Below, in pieces: positions 63,561 to 64,000 of a stretch of 64,000 nt of DNA; position 1 is the stretch's first letter, and each line of letters begins with the position of its first letter. The stretch is taken from the NCBI GenBank assembly GCA_911728435.2, contig OU452212.1, forward strand, positions 3,850,563-3,914,562, read 5' to 3'. Source of the stretch: Apoderus coryli (Eukaryota > Arthropoda > Insecta > Coleoptera > Attelabidae). The translations under genes were made by a program, and so were the position numbers. The notes under the pieces were generated by a model, which ran no database searches, was not told the origin of the DNA, and saw nothing but the letters and a program-made list of their open reading frames with translations.

Positions 63561-64000
63561 AGGGTTGCCTTTTATATTTCGGGATTTGGCAACCCTGGTG
63601 TTGCAATCTGGCAACTGACAGCTCTATCGTAATGTTGGACATTTTTGAGGTTATACGTACTCAGAACGAGCGCTATTTGTGTTGTTTACAGTAATTTAAA
63701 AGATTCATCTCGGCCCAAAAATGGAATTAAATCGTGAACATTTTCGTGCGATTACTTTTAACAACTTTCGACATGGATTAACTGCAACAGTGCATGGATG
63801 AACTTAATTCAATTTTTGGCGATGAAGCTCCATCAAGGACCAGTGTTTATCGATGGTATGGTGAATTCAATCGTGATCGTAGTTCACTCCAAGACGAATT
63901 TCGTGAAGGTCGGCCAAAATCAGTTGTTGTTCCGAACACCATTGATGCTGTGCGCGAACTGATATTACCAGATCGTCATGTGACCTATCAAGAGATCGAG
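63561..64000 (+). mobile_element. Mariner element, 5' end, cut by window edge
   Basis: A TA dinucleotide precedes the terminal repeat CGAGGGTTGCCTTTTATATT. The transposase starts at ATG 63721 (MELNREHFRAITFNNFRHGL). A small deletion near 63786 shifts the frame to QQCMDELNSIFGDEAPSRTS, then VYRWYGEFNRDRSSLQDEF, REGRPKSVVV and DRHVTYQEIE. This is the helix-turn-helix half of a SETMAR-like mariner transposase; the catalytic half lies outside. A deleted relative is at 18260-18475. Confidence 0.88.

Noticed and set aside
1..64000. CRISPR arrays, operons, prokaryotic promoters or terminators
   Set aside because: No regular spaced repeats exist and the sequence is plainly eukaryotic with spliced genes.

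Overview
This is AT-rich nuclear DNA of an insect. The evidence is split protein-coding exons with GT/AG introns, an arthropod-type profilin, and a dense load of mariner/Tc1, non-LTR (LINE) and Penelope elements. A beetle is plausible from the element mix, but nothing here fixes the order.

Two host genes are supported. (1) Profilin on the + strand: two coding exons (9893-10064 and 13748-13845) encode residues about 38 to 126 of the usual 126. An intron follows in the 3' UTR, and the last exon ends near 15.2 kb. The exon for the first ~37 residues was not found and probably lies left of the window. (2) A large gene on the - strand, from 61096 down to 28226. Fifteen exons with fully compatible phases encode the last 844 residues of a Ser/Pro/Arg-rich, mostly disordered protein that I could not assign to a family. 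Its 5' part lies beyond the right edge. The two genes converge, so both 3' ends face the 15.2-28.2 kb region.

The rest is transposon debris, most of it in introns. There are LINE fragments of at least four kinds, and a nearly open Penelope-like element with RT and GIY-YIG domains (57.9-59.5 kb). Tc1/mariner relics occur at 8.0, 22.3, 23.2, 26.0, 26.7, 31.0, 34.5 and 63.6 kb. A tyrosine-recombinase fragment sits at 25.7 kb. Several foldback or MITE-like elements were recognised only from their inverted repeats.

The most interesting signal is a canonical hammerhead ribozyme at 52425-52466: exact core, paired stems I and II, a two-base-pair stem III and a GUC cleavage site. A looser set of hammerhead-like modules is scattered elsewhere. 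Three of them (12.5, 37.6, 43.3 kb) share the same downstream sequence, and one lies at the 3' end of the Penelope element. Also notable are a 450-bp inverted-repeat element carrying a tRNA-like Pol III box pair, three perfect hairpins in introns of the - strand gene, and a symmetric exon encoding part of a tandem SRLS-type repeat. All comparisons were made by eye; no database search was run.
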